In this document: piece by piece, positions 62,185 through 64,000 of the stretch
How the letters are laid out: the number at the start of each line of letters is the position of its first letter
Position numbering within the stretch: the first letter of the stretch is position 1
NCBI RefSeq assembly: GCF_049675895.1
Contig: NZ_CP183835.1
Coordinates: 1 to 64,000 of the forward strand
From: Ampullimonas aquatilis
GTDB lineage: Bacteria > Pseudomonadota > Gammaproteobacteria > Burkholderiales > Burkholderiaceae_D
DNA length: 64,000 nucleotides
Direction: 5' to 3'
The notes under the pieces: generated by a model
Database searches by the model: none
Told to the model about the DNA's origin: nothing
Seen by the model: the letters and a program-made list of their open reading frames with translations, nothing else
Made by a program: the position numbers and the translations under genes

Positions 62185-64000
62185 TTAGACTTCTTTCTTT
62201 CGCATCGCCAGCGGTAACCAATCACGACCCATTAACCGATCTTCGGTGCGAACTATCAATTCATTCTTTTTTAAAGCAGAAAATTCTTTCAACTCTCCGT
62301 CTTCTAAGTGCGGCAAAACTAAATCTAGCATTGTTCCTTTAGATACCATGTCTAAATAATTCGCAGCGGTTGGTTGCCAAAAGGCAGGGTAGTCTATTGG
62401 TGTCACTCTCTCAATCAATTCAGCCACAAATGGCTTTTCATCTTTTTCAGAAATGACGTTGATGGTTGCACTGATACAAACAGCAAGTACCTGCAATAGC
62501 TTTTCCACTTCCTGACTAATACACCATGCAATCACCTCTGCTTGCGTCGAGTTAGCCAAATAAGACGGGATAACACCCTCTACTAGTCTTTGGTATTCTA
62601 TAAAAGCTGTAGTTTCTTCAATATTTGGTACATCATGTTCTAGTCGGGTATGAACAACGTTTAATTGAAAAATACTCTTCGAACAATGGTGCTGAAAGTG
62701 TTTCGCAAGCAAATGGGATACTAACAAAGGCAAGGCAATATGCGGTCGCAAAGCAACAAGGTTTTGCAATATCGCGGTTTGTTGCCCGGTAATATTCCGA
62801 TTTAACTTCGCAGAATGTCCGGTAGTTGGTGATAACTCCTTTTCCTGCGCTTTTTCAATTTGATTCAATTTTTTATAATCTTCACGCTTTACCATTCCCA
62901 TGAGAACATTAGCCTCGCCAGCCTGATTGATGATTGCAACCGCGCCAGCAACTTCTCTATATCGTTCAGGAATAACTTTCAATTGAGAATGGATAGATTC
63001 GATCTGCTCTTGTAGTACATCCATTTGTTCTTCATGAACTTGGTTATATTCATAATCAACCTCTTCTATTTTTTTTTCAAGTTGATCGTATTCACTTTGA
63101 AATTTCTTTAGCATAGTCGCTTGTAGCTCATTGGGTTCGGACAACTCACATTCAATTGCGATGAAATGCTGTCTTAACTCATATTCCTGCATATCCGCCT
63201 GACCAGAAAACCATGCTATAGAACTTAAAGAACTTTCAATTTCAGCAAACTTTTTTTCAATCAGAGTGTTCAAAAGAGCAACTTCTTGAATATAACCATC
63301 ACCAGCATCTGAAAATAGATCATTAATAATGTGACCGCCAGCCTCCAAATATGCTTCGATTCCGACAAACTTTACTTTGCGATCACTGATTGGCAAACTA
63401 TCACGCATCAAATAGCGCCGAATCGTTTGAGCTGAATTGTTAATCGAATTGCAAACAGCTTGATATGCCTGTTCTTGTAATTGATGGTCATCAACGATGG
63501 CAAATGCAATTAATCGATCTAATGAAAGCTTATCGGTCAAGCTCAAATCCAACAATTTAGGCGAAACCTTGGCAAGTCTTAGACGACGAGAAACAACGAT
63601 AGGACTGACTCCAAACTTTGCAGAAATATCTTCAACGCTTTTACCTTCTTGAACCATCCGAGCGAATGCCCGAAATTCTTCAACTGGGTGCATTTCTAGT
63701 CTGCCAGAATTTTCCAATATGGAAACTTCAATGCCATCCAATGAGCTAACAATCTTACATTCGACTTTGTAACTATTAGAGATTTTGCCTTGACTATGCA
63801 GGAATTGAAGGGCAGCAAGACGGCGACCCCCAGCAACAACGCCATACATCTTTTTTTCTTGATGTATTTCCGCTGTGACAAATAAAGGGTGGAGCAATCC
63901 ATGCTGAAAAATTAGTTCAGCCAGCCTCTTGATTGAATCATCATGATATTTCTTGCGAACATTCTTTTCAGACAAAACCAAAGCATTAAGCTCTATCAGT
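62185..64000 (-). CDS. Large ParB-like protein, N-terminus beyond window
   Basis: The frame is open through the right edge of the window, and the edge codons (LIELNALVLSEKNVRKKY) look like the start of a ParB domain, so the gene begins just outside. At least 604 residues are visible. The ParB N-terminal motif is VVAGGRRLAALQFLHSQGK and the second box SILENSGRLEMHPVEEFRAF; the helix-turn-helix is VEDISAKFGVSPIVVSRRLRLAK. The remaining 400 residues include a long coiled coil (about 290-360: YDQLEKKIEEVDYEYNQVHE) and a helical end. This matches the large plasmid/ICE ParB-like proteins, whose roles are poorly known. It has no adjacent ParA within the window. Confidence 0.87.
   Translation of the reverse strand, partial: LIELNALVLSEKNVRKKYHDDSIKRLAELIFQHGLLHPLFVTAEIHQEKKMYGVVAGGRRLAALQFLHSQGKISNSYKVECKIVSSLDGIEVSILENSGRLEMHPVEEFRAFARMVQEGKSVEDISAKFGVSPIVVSRRLRLAKVSPKLLDLSLTDKLSLDRLIAFAIVDDHQLQEQAYQAVCNSINNSAQTIRRYLMRDSLPISDRKVKFVGIEAYLEAGGHIINDLFSDAGDGYIQEVALLNTLIEKKFAEIESSLSSIAWFSGQADMQEYELRQHFIAIECELSEPNELQATMLKKFQSEYDQLEKKIEEVDYEYNQVHEEQMDVLQEQIESIHSQLKVIPERYREVAGAVAIINQAGEANVLMGMVKREDYKKLNQIEKAQEKELSPTTGHSAKLNRNITGQQTAILQNLVALRPHIALPLLVSHLLAKHFQHHCSKSIFQLNVVHTRLEHDVPNIEETTAFIEYQRLVEGVIPSYLANSTQAEVIAWCISQEVEKLLQVLAVCISATINVISEKDEKPFVAELIERVTPIDYPAFWQPTAANYLDMVSKGTMLDLVLPHLEDGELKEFSALKKNELIVRTEDRLMGRDWLPLAMRKKEV

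Noticed and set aside
1..64000. tRNA or rRNA genes
   Set aside because: No stretch with tRNA cloverleaf features or rRNA sequence was recognised by eye; a dedicated scan would be decisive.

Overview
The window is a mosaic from a proteobacterial conjugative plasmid. The left 16.6 kb is GC-rich and made of nested transposons. The right 47 kb is clearly more AT-rich and is a plasmid backbone. The IncP-like parts (KorA/KorB/IncC-type proteins, a P-type relaxase, a nic site matching the IncP core) and the Tn5053/Tn21-type mobile DNA suggest a beta- or gammaproteobacterial host. The sequence does not allow a genus call.

1-7657: right part of a Tn5053/Tn402-family mercury transposon. It carries merT (partial), merP, merF, merA, a frameshifted merD and merE, then the leftward tniR-tniQ-tniB-tniA module with a res-like palindrome and the terminal repeat at 7657. 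7658-13527: remainder of a Tn21-type transposon. A four-gene cargo (beta-barrel-like exported protein, FMN-binding protein, ApbE flavin transferase, membrane cytochrome-like protein) sits behind a promoter overlapped by a Fur-box-like site and runs directly into an intact tnpA and a 38-bp inverted repeat. 13528-16588: a second, decayed Tn21-type unit with a tnpR tail, a doubly damaged tnpA and its own 38-bp repeat.

16589-21955: replication and partition. There are nine perfect direct iterons plus one variant, a RepA-type initiator, a KorA/TrfB-like regulator and ParA/ParB. 22030-28088: a 21-bp-stem hairpin, a methyltransferase, two histidine kinases of unusual architecture and a LuxR-type response regulator. 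28455-45928: a VirB/VirD4 type IV secretion operon headed by an apparent fusion of a glycoside-hydrolase-like domain with a TrbM-like domain, and ending with an OmpA-like lipoprotein, an LPD7-like protein and a DUF1173-like protein.

46038-52225: accessory cargo, including an Abi_2/AbiF-type HEPN protein with a convergent candidate small RNA and a divergent XRE regulator, and an SOS cassette (SRAP protein and umuDC sharing one LexA box). 52385-64000: mobilisation genes with an IncP-like nic site, small leading-region-type genes with an ArdC antirestriction protein, IncC/KorB-type proteins, an exported nuclease, a Fic toxin with a ribbon-helix-helix/VbhA-like antitoxin, and a large ParB-like protein cut by the window edge.

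An 18-bp palindrome, TTTTCGCG-NN-CGCGAAAA, occurs six times across the backbone and nowhere in the transposons as far as I could see by eye. It is probably the operator or partition site of a plasmid regulator, with KorB the leading candidate.
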